Assembly: GCA_003024175.1 (NCBI GenBank)
Contig: MDYQ01000106.1
Coordinates: 25,934-89,933, forward strand
Direction: 5' to 3'
DNA: 64,000 nucleotides
From: Planoprotostelium fungivorum
Taxonomy: Eukaryota > Evosea > Variosea > Cavosteliida > Cavosteliaceae
The notes beneath the pieces were generated by a model. That model had not been told where the DNA came from. It did not search any database and saw nothing but the letters and a program-made list of their open reading frames with translations. This document shows positions 34,239 to 46,272 of the stretch, piece after piece; positions within the stretch are counted from its first letter, which is position 1, and the number at the start of each line of letters is the position of its first letter. The position numbers and the translations under genes are program-made.

Positions 34239-36984
34239 GTGTATATCGCACCTCTTTCTTCATGGACGATGTTTTCTCTTCAGTGTCCAAGTTGTTTGAT
34301 TTCAGACATAGTTGTTGCGAAAGCTGTTGTAGTGAGTACGGTTGGCGGGAAGCATCAGGTTCGCAGAAAGCGTCTAGGCTGCATGAGCCGCCAGGCTAGT
34401 TCTAAGCCCTTAGCGGCACACAAGAAGGTGAGATGGATTCGATATTGAGGGTTCATCTTCCGTTAGGTCTTCTCATATGCCTTCATCAAGGGGAAGGATA
34501 GAATCGATTCTCAATTCATATCGATAGCGGACGAGAGGACATTATTGGCACAGACCGAAGACGGCAGTCAAAAAACGTGAACATGATGTGATATCTAAAA
34601 GCGGAACACCTGACCATCTCACAGCTTTCAATTCGATAAGATATACGGTTCTCTCAGTCGCGGAGATCAGTCCGATCCATTAATCACAGAGCCACTCGTC
34701 GAATCTCTCTTCAATGGAAGGTGATCTTCGCAGTTCGTCAGTGAATTCACCTCTTCAGGTCCTCTACGTTATTGACTTGTGGCAACGAGAACTTCAATGC
34801 AAAGTGGTTGTTCGGTGAAGACTTTGTCGAAGATGTGCCACGCGCACCCGTGCCAGAAGATGGAGGAGAGGGCTTCTTAAGAAGATTCGTATCGAGGGCG
34901 CTGACTAAATTGGATTACATGCGGGAGGAGAACAGTCTCCGATCAGTGTTACCCCTGGGTCTCTGCATCTCTGCGTTCCAAATCTGTGGGACATTATTCT
35001 TCGACGGCACCACGCTGACGCAGTTAGATAATGAAAGGCTCATCGATCTCATATCAAAAGATGATCTCACCATCGTAGAGGATAAGCAATCGAAAGTTGT
35101 GTGGGCATCTCAACCCAAATTGGTGGGTGTCAGCGGACTGCAGGAATTGAACGACATCATCACCCTCATCACATTGAACGTCAGAGCGAGGAACGATAAT
35201 ATATTGAGATCCCACGTTGTGTTGAGGTGAATCAGCTCAACACCCTTCTAAGATGACGTCTTCTCTCATACATCGTGTCTCTCGATCTTGTGATCACACC
35301 GTGACATGAAGAACAGATGCACACTACGCTTCCCTCACGATGCAGTCACTGGTGTCGTCAAACCACAACAACCGAGGAACACCAGTGCCCTCTCTGACCA
35401 CCTCCTCAACACGCCACAAGACGAGAAGGTAAAGACATCATCGTTCTCGAATGTGACGTCTTCAGGTGCTCGTGACGGAGAAAGAGGCGCACGTATCATT
35501 AGACATCTTCACCTTGGCTCCCGTGAGTCCAAACAAGACCAGCAACAAGGCCACACGAGAGGATGTTTACGTCAGACAATCACTCCTGAACTTGGGTCAT
35601 CAGTTCGAGGGTGAGAGATATCCCGTTGTAGTTGTCCTGATTCCAACAAAGGGCTCTTGGGTACCGCACCTCCCGTCGGACTGAGTTGGAATTCCTTCAA
35701 GATGACGCACCTGCTGAGAAATGCATTCCAGAGCAATAAGAGCCTCTACGTCACAGTGCACACGAACGCGAGAAAGACAGACGTGAATCCGTCTCTCTGG
35801 TCTCTCGCCTTCGCATCTTCCGTGCGTAAATTGTGCACGAGCAATGAGTTGGAACACAGCGGACACTTTGGAGAGATCTCGGGGGAGCTTAAGACACTCG
35901 ACGGGTCCGACTATCTTGATGGAGAAGTCCTGGGAAAGTTCATAGAACAAGCGGAAGGTGGATGTATCATCATCTGCACACGACTGAGCTATGTCTGTAG
36001 TGTCGAACACGAAAGATGTCCTTCATGATGATGAGGAGAGAGCGTTGTTGAGAGAGGCTCTCAGCAACGCACGTACGGAGAAGATCAAGTTGGTACACAA
36101 TCACACTTCGCTGCAGACCAAATTAGAGGAGAGACTGGCGGCGGAGACAGAAGCGAGGAAAAAAGCAGAGGAAGAGCTCAAGTTGTACAAGAGGAAGAGT
36201 CGAGAGAACGAAGAGAAGTTGAAGAAGAAGTTGGAGGCAGCACAGACCGAATTGGTATGATGACGAGGAGATGATGTGAGTTGACATATGTGCAGGAGGA
36301 TAAACACAAGCAATTGAAGACATTGAAGAACGCAGTCGATCTCGTGTCAACCGAGAGTAACCGAAAGTTGGAAGCGTTAGAGAAGGTGGGCAGCATCGCA
36401 TCGTGACGCACGAGAGTCCACGGTTGAAACGTTGCAGGTCGTGCAGGCAAGAAATGAATTCTATCGCAACAAGTTTCACCAACAAGAGTCCCTGTTCAAA
36501 TCACAGAGTGAAGTCTTCAAAGAGATGCAGAATCGTGTGTCGGAGCTGGTCAACTCGAAGATCATGCTGTTGAAGAAGAACCAACAGGCTAAGCGCGCTG
36601 CACGATCGAGAGAGGAAGATGCAGCGGCTTCACCGTCCATGAATGGTGACGGTCGATTAGAGGATGGAGGTGGCTGATGTGTGACGCAGGTCACTCTGCA
36701 GTAGAGAAGAACGAGAGGTCACAAGAAGAGTTTGAGATATTACAACGGCTGCAGACTCTCATATCTGAGCAAGCCTCGCAGATCTCCACCTTCAATGACA
36801 AGATCATCACGTTAGAACAGGTGATTGTCTCCCCCACTTCTTCCCCATCTCCCCCATTGCCATCTCATCCTCACAGCTTCAACTGTCACAACCTCTTTCT
36901 CTCGAAGATACGTTCGAAGAAAGAGACGAGTACATAGAATACGAAATGGACGATGAAGATGTCATCTTGGAGGATGATGTATAA
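34239..36984 (+). CDS. degenerate kinesin-like protein with coiled-coil tail
   Basis: The first half has the order of kinesin motor elements but not the catalytic residues. KTFQFDKIYGSLSRGDQSDP, then ITEPLVESLFNGRSSTLLTC matches the strand-helix leading to the P-loop. Where GQTGSGKT should be, the sequence is GNENFNAKW. RARNDNILRSHVVLR corresponds to the NxxSSRSH box. The DLAGSE region is VSLDIFTLAPV. SFKMTHLLRNAFQSNKSLYV and LWSLAFASSVRKLC match SKLTRLLxDSLGGN and TLRFAxRA. ATP binding and hydrolysis are therefore unlikely. The second half is a coiled coil (AETEARKKAEEELKLYKRKS, NAVDLVSTESNRKLEALEKV) with an acidic end EYEMDDEDVILEDDV. It may bind microtubules or partners without moving. The start is uncertain; Mets at 34239 and 34269 are in the same frame. 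Confidence 0.7.
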
Positions 36985-37317
36985 AACCGCCCTTCTTCCC
37001 CTTTCTTTGTAGTTGGAAGTTGGAATCTGTAGTTTTTCCGCTTCCTCTGTCGGGTCTGTCTCTTTTGTTCGTAACATTGCGCTTATTCTGGAGGACTACC
37101 ACCACCTTTTGCCTTTTAACGAGGTTGAGGTCATCGTCTACCTTCTATAGTTGCAGCTTCTGGAGCGGAAAACCGTTGAGGTCTGCTCATATTGGATAGG
37201 GAGGAGACAAGTCTTCTGACACACTTGTAATTGCTGTCAGCTCTGTCACCTCGTCAGAGTCGCAGTTTGACCATTCTCAAATCATAATCCAAGAGACAAT
37301 ATCAAGACCAACCGACT
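36985..37317. other. intergenic spacer
   Basis: Downstream flank of the kinesin-like gene and upstream flank of the aquaporin gene, about 330 bases. No reading frame worth reporting. Confidence 0.4.
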
Positions 37318-38503
37318 ATGAGTTCAGACGTAGAGGTGACCCTTCCGTAACAAGAGATTATCTGTCCTCTTAATTTCCTACAGATGAGCGACCATCAGAA
37401 ACTGAGATCGAGCAGTGCAGCTCTAGACATCCACAGGATCGACAGCAGTGGCCTGCCCGTTGACCCCATCTTGGTAAGAGGTCCTCTTACACATCTATCT
37501 GACACCTTGACAGAAGCTTGTACCCCCAAAGAAGACCTTCGGTTTCATCAAGAGTATCCAGAGGTTGAGAGACAAGGCTCACATCCGTCCTCTCATCGTG
37601 GAGTCCATCGGTTCATTCTGGTTCATCTTTGTCCTCATCATGTCCGTCGGTGGTTACGTCATTGGAACGGAGATACAGGCAGCCAAGCTGTGAGTTCCAC
37701 CTCTCCACCTTCAACCTATCTGACTTTACCTAGAACCACCGCCCCACCTCTCGGTGATTGGGTGTCCAGCATTGCTTCTCTCGCTCTGGCTGTGACCTAC
37801 GGTGCATACATGTCCTTCCACATTTCCGGTGGACATCTCTCCCCAGCCATCACCGTTACCAACGCAGTACTCCGTGGTTTCCCCTGGAAATACGTGTACG
37901 TCCATCATCCATCAAATCATACACGTCCATCTTGATTCCAACTCACCTCATCCAGTCCCTTCTATCTCTTCGCCCACTTCATCGGTGCCTTCTTCGCTGC
38001 CATCTGCTTCTACGGCCTCCAGACCCCGTATCTCAACCTCATCGATCCCAACCGCACCGCCGCAACTGCCGCCCTCTATGTGAACCTCCCCAGCCCAGTC
38101 ATCTGGAGCGATGGATACCGATTCATCAACGAGTTCCTCGGCTGCACCATCTTCATGTTCATCTTGAGCGCCCTCACCGACCTTAAGAACCCCCTCCTCT
38201 CTTTCAAGGCCACTCCCATCTACGCTGGAACCGCTGTCTTCATGGTGGCCAACGTCTTTGGATGGAACAATTTTGTCTTGAACCCCTTCAGAGATTTTGG
38301 ACCCAGAGTGGTGAGTCATCTTCTATCAGACGCACGAGATCTGATGATGCATGCAGTACTTGTCTATCTATTACAAGGGATTGTGGCAGTACCACAACTA
38401 CTGGGCCATCGCCCTCTTTGTCCCCTTCATGGGACACATCGCTGGAGCTCTCCTCTACGATATTCTCGTGGCTAAGGACTACGACGACGACGAGAAGAAA
38501 TAA
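37318..38503 (+). CDS. aquaporin-family channel with altered NPA boxes
   Basis: Six-TM major intrinsic protein, normally a water or small-solute channel. A short first exon (MSSDVE) and a cytosolic N-terminus lead to TM1 ESIGSFWFIFVLIMSVGGYV. TM2 and the first half-helix read LALAVTYGAYMSFHISGGHL, then SPAITV, so the first NPA box is SPA. TM3 is FYLFAHFIGAFFAAICFYGL; TM4 is in INEFLGCTIFMFILSAL; TM5 in YAGTAVFMVANVFG. The second half-helix is NNFVLNPFRDFGPR: NPA is NPF, while the ar/R-type Arg and the DFGPR stretch are kept. TM6 is YWAIALFVPFMGHIAGALLY. The C-terminus is acidic then basic (YDDDEKK). Length is about 280 aa, normal for the family. The pore constriction is probably altered. Confidence 0.85.
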
Positions 38504-38617
38504 GTGTCTCGATTAAATGTGAAATTGTGTTTTGAAGTAGTCATCTCCACCATCCCGTCTTCGTGATGTGATTCCAGATGGAACATCATGTGACACGTTG
38601 CATGCATTGTCTTCTAT

Positions 38618-40956
38618 TCAAACTTTGGCTTTGATTTGGTCGGCGACGTATTCACAGAGAGCGAGAATAGTTGTGGTAGGGTTACCGTTGGGAGGATGAG
38701 GAACGAGGCCACCATCACAGACGGACAGACCAGATAGTCCTCTAACGGCTCCTTTCAGATCGGTTGCTTTGCCGATGTTCATACCCCCAGTCAAATGGTA
38801 GATGTCATGCTGATCATGATATCAGACATTACATCATGAGAAACGATGCAGATGTGATGATGAGATGAATATGGCAGTGACAATCTCGACGAACGATCGA
38901 CAGAGCCACAGATCTCAACACGATGACATCATCATCATCGACCCTCCATCACCTGCACTTGTGCCGCATGCATGAAATCCCTCTCAGGTCCCCCCGGTAC
39001 GATCTCCGACTCGATGTGTTGCTCGGCGAAGGAATTATTTCCCAAGAAAATGTCTCTGATCAATTTGAACCCGTAGCTCAATTTCTGATAGTCCTCGGAG
39101 GCGGCGTAAGAGCCTGCATCTCTCGGCCACCCGTAATCGACTTGTGACGGAGAGTGAAAGACACTGCTTGTCACGTTGATCGAGCCCCTCCACTGTGGAT
39201 CGACGACCTGGTGATGTGTAAGGATCGACATCGTGAAGACATGATGCGGATGACGATGTCAAGATGTGATGATGAACACCTCGACGAGAACGGAAGCGTG
39301 AGGGTAAGAGCCATCGGTGCTGGGTGTCGTGAAGAAGAGTGGATCGTAACCGCTCGAGGCGGATTCGAGCTGGCTGACGGGGAAGCCTAAGAAGAGCTCG
39401 ATCTCCATGTCTGGATATCCCTTGTTGAGAGGGGAAGAGAGAAGCATCCTAGCTTGACTGGCCTGAAGGTCGTGAATTGTCGCCGAGATTTCGAACTACG
39501 CACGTCGTTACCGGGTCTGACGGGTATGGCCTTCTTGGCACTGAAAACCTGCGATGAGTGAATAAAATGAAATAAATGAATGACATTAAATCAAATACCA
39601 TGGTGACAGCCTGATGAGCGGCGATGCCCTGTCCAACGTGTGGATTATCCACCACCTGATGACGTCATCACACCTGACGATGACGACACACGCACCACAG
39701 GTATGTCCAGGCGATGCAGGAGATCCGCCGGTCCTATTCCGTTGTTCTGAAGGAAGTGTGGAGTACCTTCTACTCCCGCACACAAGACGACCTCCTTCCT
39801 CGCGAATGCCACACGAAACTCGCCACCCTTCGTCTCTGTCATCATCGCATCATCACCTTCTTCAATCTCACCTTCTCGTATCGAACTCCCACGACTCTCA
39901 CTTCAGAATCGTTCGATGATGGAAGGGTCCACAGACGTAAGGCCGCCACGGGATACCACAACAGATCCCTCAAGTAGATGAGACTCCTGGCCTCCGATTG
40001 GGTCTGATAGACGAGGTTGGTTCTCTTCTCTCTGAGGGAGAGGGGAAGGTATCCAGTCCATGCACTCTCTCTCGTTCGCTTCGATTGAACGTCTTTGACA
40101 TCTTGGCGGTTGTGGAAGGAGTGAGTGCCCCACGAGTAACTGCCCTTTGATTGGTAGTGGGGATTCCACGGGTCAGGGACGTAGGTGATGTTGTACTGGA
40201 TGGGTGAACAAAAGGAAATAAAAGTGATGACATGGAGATGGACACACTTTTTCGGCTCCGTGGAAGAGATCTCGGGCGAAATCATGATCTGGGCCTGGAA
40301 TGGGGGGAGAGATAGACATTCCCACATCTTGAGGCTTTCCGTGCCAGGTGGTGCACTCTCCCTCGGTGATGTTGGTCACATCGAATGGGAGGTAGTGGCA
40401 GAAATGATCTTGTAACTTGTTCAGATAAGGTAACATCACGTCGTATTTCAATCCTTCTGGCCACCTCCTGTGAAGATGTCATTCAGAGATGCGATAATAT
40501 GCTGATGCGAGGCCCACTTTTCGATCAAGTTCTTAGAGCTTGGTATGTTGATTGAGCCATAGATGCGAGTTCCTCCTCCCGGTAGGTTCGTCCTGACTTC
40601 ACGGATGTTCCTCTGTGTGAAGAGCTGAGGAGACGTGAAGTAGTCTGCACCGTTGCGAGAATGAAGACCAGCGTTGATATACGCTGGATCGGCGGCAGAT
40701 GCATCGTCGCATGCGACACACACCTATAGAGGGTAAGGAATGGAATGTGATGTTAGAAGGTCACGTCGTCAGTTCCTCTGTGAAGAACGAGGACTGTTTT
40801 GGACGAATCCTCAGATAAACGTGAAGCCATCAGAGATCCAGCGGCACCACCGCCTACGATCACATAGTCGAATACCTTATCATCTTGATACAGATTGGAG
40901 AGTAGGATGGCTGATAACACAGAGAGGATGGTCAGGGCAAAGTGTGACTTCCTCAT
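38618..40956 (-). CDS. GMC-family FAD oxidoreductase, membrane-anchored or secreted
   Basis: Glucose-methanol-choline oxidoreductase: FAD-dependent oxidation of an alcohol or related group. The N-terminus SHFALTILSVLSAILLSNLY is a signal peptide or anchor, followed at once by the FAD dinucleotide fold VFDYVIVGGGAAGSLMASRL with GxGxxG. NLPGGGTRIYGSINIPSS is the GGSSxxN-like second signature region. FARKEVVLCAGVEGTPHFLQ with NNGIGPADLL is the family's second PROSITE-type motif. The C-terminal catalytic region is DIYHLTGGMNIGKATDLKGA with a conserved His, then LSVCDGGLVPHPPNGNPTTT. Many short introns. The start is set at 40956 because the signal begins there; a Met at 41031 would add about 25 residues. 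The natural substrate is unknown; the family includes aryl-alcohol and sugar oxidases. Confidence 0.82.
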
Positions 40957-41997
40957 GCTGCGTCCTCGAAAAGAATCCCTATGATGTAGAAAATGGTGAC
41001 ACGCAAAGTGCTTTTGGAATTTTTTTGACACCTACTTCTCCAATGAGGAAAAAATGGAGAATACTGCGTGCAGCATGGAGCCAGCTGCTCCTAAAATGAC
41101 ATGATAATACATAACAAGATCTCAAGGTCGAGGCATTGTTGTACTGAGTTGGAGAGAGTTGCTCTTTCAAGCGACGTATCTCAACTCACTCACATCACGT
41201 CGATAGATGATGGACGCTCACTTGGTCAAGTCCAAGGAATTCGTCCAATCTCTCACAGAGATGGATTTCGTCGTTCAATCGCACAGATATTTGTGCACCT
41301 CAAACTCGCGAGCTCAGAGATGAGAGAATTCACAAAATTGCGAAGTACATGCACGATTTGTTTTCAGAATAACCTTCAAAGTTGAATTCATGAGCGACCA
41401 GCCTGGTTCGTCTCGTGCTAGTTTTGAAGAGAAGTCGCTGACATCTCCGTTTCATTATGACTGCCACGTGCACGTAATGCGTCCGGGTGGTTCATCTTTC
41501 TTCTTGTTAAAACCTTTTAAGATGAGCTTCTTCACTCCTCTGCATCATTTAACTTTTGTGCAATGTCTAGCGTGGTGGCGAAGCATTCCAGCTTTATAAC
41601 CATACGCCGTCGTTCTCGCTCTCGTGTCTATCAACCTATGAGATAAAGAGGAGCGATCTCATATAAAACATCGAGACATGGTGGGAACTGTCCCGCACAC
41701 ATATTCAACCGACATCCAAAATAAGAGAGCAGTACGGGAACGAACACCTTTCCGCATTATTTTATTTGCTCAGATGTATGCACCTTAAACTCGAATCTCG
41801 CGCCTCCCGCGACATGTCCGACGCATCAAAACCATGTCTAACTGCCCATTCTATTCAAAATCTGTGTCTTAAGTTCTAAGGAGCTCGCAGGATCTCCTTA
41901 ATCTGAGCTCAAATGTCGTCGATCGCCTCCATAGAGGCTGCGGAGCACTCACATCTCTCGCAGATGGCTTCAATCGGCTCATTCTTCACAAAACAGG
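40957..41997. other. long intergenic spacer with small open frames
   Basis: About 1 kb between the divergent oxidoreductase and glucanase genes. One frame at 41390-41599 (MSDQPGSSRASFEEK) encodes 69 aa, and another around 41209 starts MDAHLVKSKEFVQSL and runs 36 codons. Neither has homology I recognise or good splice context. The spacer probably holds two promoters; A/T-rich stretches occur near 41750. Confidence 0.35.
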
Positions 41998-44900
41998 ATG
42001 AGCGTCACCCGCTTCTTCCTCGGGCTCATCTGCGTCCAACTGGCCCTCAGCTCAGGCTACTGGTTCGCTCAGACCCTCCCCAGAGGTGCTGCACCTTTTC
42101 TGCCCGGTCCTGCCAACTACAGCGTCTATCGTGACGTCGTCAGAGACTTTGGCGCCGACCCAACAGGAACATTCAACTCTGCACCGGCCATCAGAGCCGC
42201 GATTGCAGGTGATGGAAACGTCATTCCTGCATCGTCTAAATATGGACAGCTGGTGCACAAGGACACGGAGACCGTGGATCAAATGATACATATTACGGAA
42301 CCACCGGCCAGCCCGCCGTAGTCTTCATTCCATCAGGAACATATCTCCTGAATGATCCTCTGCAGCTCTTCGTGAACACCCTGCTCATCGGAGACCCCAA
42401 CAACCCACCCGTTCTGAAGAGCTCTTGGGGTTGGAGTGGAGGTTATATCATCTACGCCAAGGTGACACAGACGATTTAAAATCATTTCTGATCCGATCTT
42501 CAGGCACCCAGCTGGGATGCAACTCTAAACTTCCAAGTGGCGGTTAAGAACCTCGTCTTGGACACCACTCTGATGCCCAACACCATGGTCAGTGGTATCG
42601 ATTGGTCCGTGAGCCAGGCCTGCCAACTCAGCAACATCGTCGTCAACATGCCTCTCGGATCGGGCCATTGGGGTATTTACATGACACAAGGAGGTTCTGG
42701 CATCATGATGGGTGACCTCACCTTCTATGGAGGTGACGTCATCAGATCACCTCGCGATGATCTCACCCTTCTCAGGTCACGCCGGTTTAGTCATGAACAA
42801 CCAACAATACGAAGTCAAGAACGTAAACTTTTACAACCAGGACATCGCCCTCTACGTTCAATCGTGTTACACTTGCACGTTCATCGGCATGAACTTTTAC
42901 AACACTCCCGTCGGTCTAGACATCACCAGTGGAGGCGCCAACAGCGTCATCCTATTGGACTCTACCGCACACAACGTCACCACGGTCGTCTCAGCCAACA
43001 ACGGAGCCACCGCCTCCCTCGTCATAGAGAACCTTCTCAACGACGCTCTCGTCACCAACACCATCAGTGTCAGCGGTTACAGTGTCATGGGTAACCAGAA
43101 CATCACCAGCACTTGGATTTACGGCCAGGCATTAGACGTCAGCAGCCAGAACAGTGCCTCACAGTTGGGAGGCGTTACAGTCGCCAGCAACAGACCTTCT
43201 GTACTCCTCAACAAGGACGGCCGGTTTGTCACCGTGGCTGCACCCAGCTACAAAGACTACAACTTATCGAGAGTACTCAACGTACGTAACGGAACGTACA
43301 AGGTGGCCGCCGACGGTGTAACGGACGATTCCGCCAGCCTGCAGGCCTTGATCTACAACGCCAGCGCCAACGGCCAGATCCTCTTCTTCCCGCACGGCGT
43401 GTACGCCGTGGCCAAGACCCTCTATTTCCCGCCAAATTCTCGCGTGGTGGGTGAGGTCTACCCCGTGATCTCTGCCATCGGTTCTTATTTCGCCAACGAG
43501 AGCAACCCTCGTCCCCTCGTCCAGATCGGTAGACTCGGAGACAAGGGTGTCGCTCAATTCACTGACATGGTATTTGCCACGTCATCGATTCTGCCGGGAG
43601 CCAAATTGGTCGAGATCAATATGGCGGGAAACCAGCCCGGAGATGTCGGAGTGAGTCGACAGATCTAAAATGTCGACATTGAACTGACCACCGTACAGCT
43701 GTGGAACTCTCATCCCAGATTGGGTGGTGCCAGAGGCTCTACCATCCAAGAGCAGTGTGCCACGTTGAATGCCGATCAATGTAAGGCGGCCTTCATGCTG
43801 CTCCACTTGACCAGCTCTTCTTCTGCTTACATCGAGAACCTCTGGGCCTGGACTGCAGATCACGATCTCGACAAGCCCTACGTCAACAACGTCGTTCACA
43901 GACAGAACATTGCCACTGGAAGAGGAGTTCTCATCGAGGCTACCGCTGGAACTTGGCTTCACGGTGTAGCCTCCGAGCACAACACTCTGTACCAATTCCA
44001 GTACAACGGTGCCGCCAACGTGTTCGCCGCCCTGCAGCAGTCTGAAACGCCTTACTGGCAGGGTAACGGTAGTGGTGAGGGAGAGAGGATAGATCACGTG
44101 ACGTCTGACTTTGGGACAGTCGCTTATGCGCCCGCTCCGTGGAGTCTTAATTCCGCCTTCTCCGACCCCGACTTCTCCAATTGCAATGCCGCCAATGCCG
44201 AGTGCAGAATGGCTTGGTACCTCATCATACAGAAGTCTTCCCATCTCAATTTGTACGGCTCTGGCTTCTGGGTGAGAAGCGTTGTAGACGGTCGACATTT
44301 CTGACGCGAGACAGACCTTCTTCAACAACTATCAGTACAGCGAGGGTTACACCCAGACCAACGCCATCCTGGTGAGATCGTCTACATCGTTGTAGATGGA
44401 CATTTCGCTCATTCGATCACAGCTCGGAAACGGTAACAGCGATCTGAAGCTCTACGGTATTGCCACGAGAGGAAACGTCAACATGGTCGTTACGAGCCGT
44501 GCCGCCATCACATCTTCTGACAACAAGGGAGGATGGGGTGCCTCTGGTGGTATATTGAGTGCTGTTCTGGACACCACACCACCTCCCACTAGCTCTACCA
44601 GCTCCACTAGCTCTACAACTAGCTCTACTACTAGCTCTACCACCAGCTCTACGACTAGTTCTACCACCAGTTCTACTACTAGCTCCACCACTAGCTCTAC
44701 TACTAGCTCTACCACTAGCTCTACCACTAGCCCTTCTACTAGTTCGACCAGCTCTACCACTAGCTCTACTACTAGCTCCACCACTAGCCCTTCTACTAGT
44801 TCGACCAGCTCTACCACCAGCGCTACTACTAGCTCCACCACTAGTTCTAGTTCTAGCACTGATGATGCTACCAGCTCCACCTCATCTGCTACTGATGATG

Positions 44901-46012
44901 CCACCAGTTCGACCTCGTCTGCTTCTGATGACGCCACCAGCTCCAGCTCAACCTCATCTGCTTCTGATGACGCCACCAGCTCCAGCTCAACCTCATCTGC
45001 TTCTGATGATGCCACCAACTCCACCAGCTCGACCTCATCTGCTTCTGATGATGCTACCAGCTCGACTTCATCTACCTCTGATGATGCCGGCTCCACTAGC
45101 TCTACTTCATCTACCTCTGATGACGCCACCAGCTCCAGCTCGTCCTCGACTTCTTCGACCTCAGCTGAGACCAGCTCCACCACCAGCTCTACTAGTTCGA
45201 CCACTAGCTCCACCACGAGCTCCACTACTAGCTCTACCACTAGCTCATCCACGGTAGCTCCCACCACCTCTTCCACGGTAGCTCCCCCAGCCACCACCTC
45301 TTCCACGGTTGCCAAGCCAACCACCTCTTCCACGGTAGCTCCCCCAGCCACAACTTCTTCCACAGTTGCCAAGCCAACCACTTCCTCCACGGTGTCTCCC
45401 ACCACAGTTGTCAAGACCACCACTACTGCCCCGGTCATCCCCGTTACCACCTCTTCCACGGTTGCCAAGCCAACGGACACTTCCGTCACGCTCATCACCA
45501 AATTACCCCTCACGACTTCAACCACCGCCGCTCTCCCCACCAACGATGACACCTCCACCAGCTCACCCGCCGAGAAGATCGAGCTGACCATCACGTTCAA
45601 ATTGGGCAGCGCCGCAGACGGTGACAAGCTGGCCGCCAGCATCGCTGCCTTCTTGAAGGTGTCCGAGAGCCGTATCACAGTCACCATAGAGAAGACTTCG
45701 AAGAGGGGAGACGCTTACACGGCCACCGTCACGATCGCCCCCGATGCCAACGGAAGCAACGACCAGACTCTCGCCACAAACTTGTCGACCGAGCTGCAGA
45801 ACCCAACTTCGCAGACGTTCGCAAGCTTGGACGTCGACGCCACGTCGGTTCAGGTCGCCGTGGTTGCAGTCGCACCTTCTACTTCATCATCATCGTCTTC
45901 ATCGTCGACCAATCCCGCTTCCTCGACCGATCCTCTGAGTGGACAGACTTCCACGGCCACAACTACGGCCATGTCCCTGGTCTTGTTGGTCTTCTGCTTC
46001 TTACTCTTTTAA
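41998..46012 (+). CDS. GH55 exo-beta-1,3-glucanase with mucin-like stalk and GPI signal
   Basis: Secreted glycoside hydrolase of the GH55 type (twin pectate-lyase-like beta-helices), which cleaves beta-1,3-glucan such as laminarin and fungal cell-wall glucan. Signal peptide: FFLGLICVQLALSSG. First helix domain: VVRDFGADPTGTFNSAPAIR, AVVFIPSGTYLLNDPLQLF, GSGHWGIYMTQGGSGIMM. Second: LNVRNGTYKVAADGVTDDSA, GQILFFPHGVYAVAKTLYFP and AYIENLWAWTADHDLDKPYV, NIATGRGVLIEATAGTWLHG. Then a Ser/Thr/Ala stalk of more than 300 aa, a domain from IELTITFKLGSAADGDKLAA to about 45.87 kb, a Ser-rich linker, and a hydrophobic end MSLVLLVFCFLLF typical of a GPI signal. Exons join at AIA|AGAQ and similar sites. The enzyme is probably displayed on the cell surface and would suit an amoeba eating fungi. 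Confidence 0.85.
44586..45560 (+). repeat. Ser/Thr codon repeats of the glucanase stalk
   Basis: Nearly 1 kb of in-frame short repeats. The first part repeats AGCTCTACCACT-type units (SSTT), the middle repeats GATGATGCCACCAGCTCC-type units (SASDDATSS), and the last repeats TCTTCCACGGTAGC-type units (SSTVAPPATT). Confidence 0.95.
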
Positions 46013-46272
46013 ACGAGTGGAACGATGTATAATGAAAGTTTACTGCTACACTGTCTCTTCTCTGCTGTGAAAAGCGACAATGCTGATATGAAATACAAAG
46101 TCTCCGCTCGTTCTCGTCTCTATTGAAAATACATCGTTGAAGCTCGTCTCAGTTGTCGGTCTGCCTTTGATCCCACCGTCATGGACATCACCTCTAACAT
46201 CTCTCCCTCCCTACTTCCCCTACAACTGCTACATCATCGTCACCGTCGCATTCATCATCATCGTGATGTCTC

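Noticed and set aside
44586-45560. CRISPR-like regular repeats
   Set aside because: Repeats are in frame, lack unique spacers and encode the protein stalk.
44452-45687. Long open frame (411 codons) antisense to the glucanase stalk
   Set aside because: It is a by-product of the Ser/Thr codon repeats and reads as Val/Glu repeats without start context; the plus strand has the signal peptide and enzyme domains.
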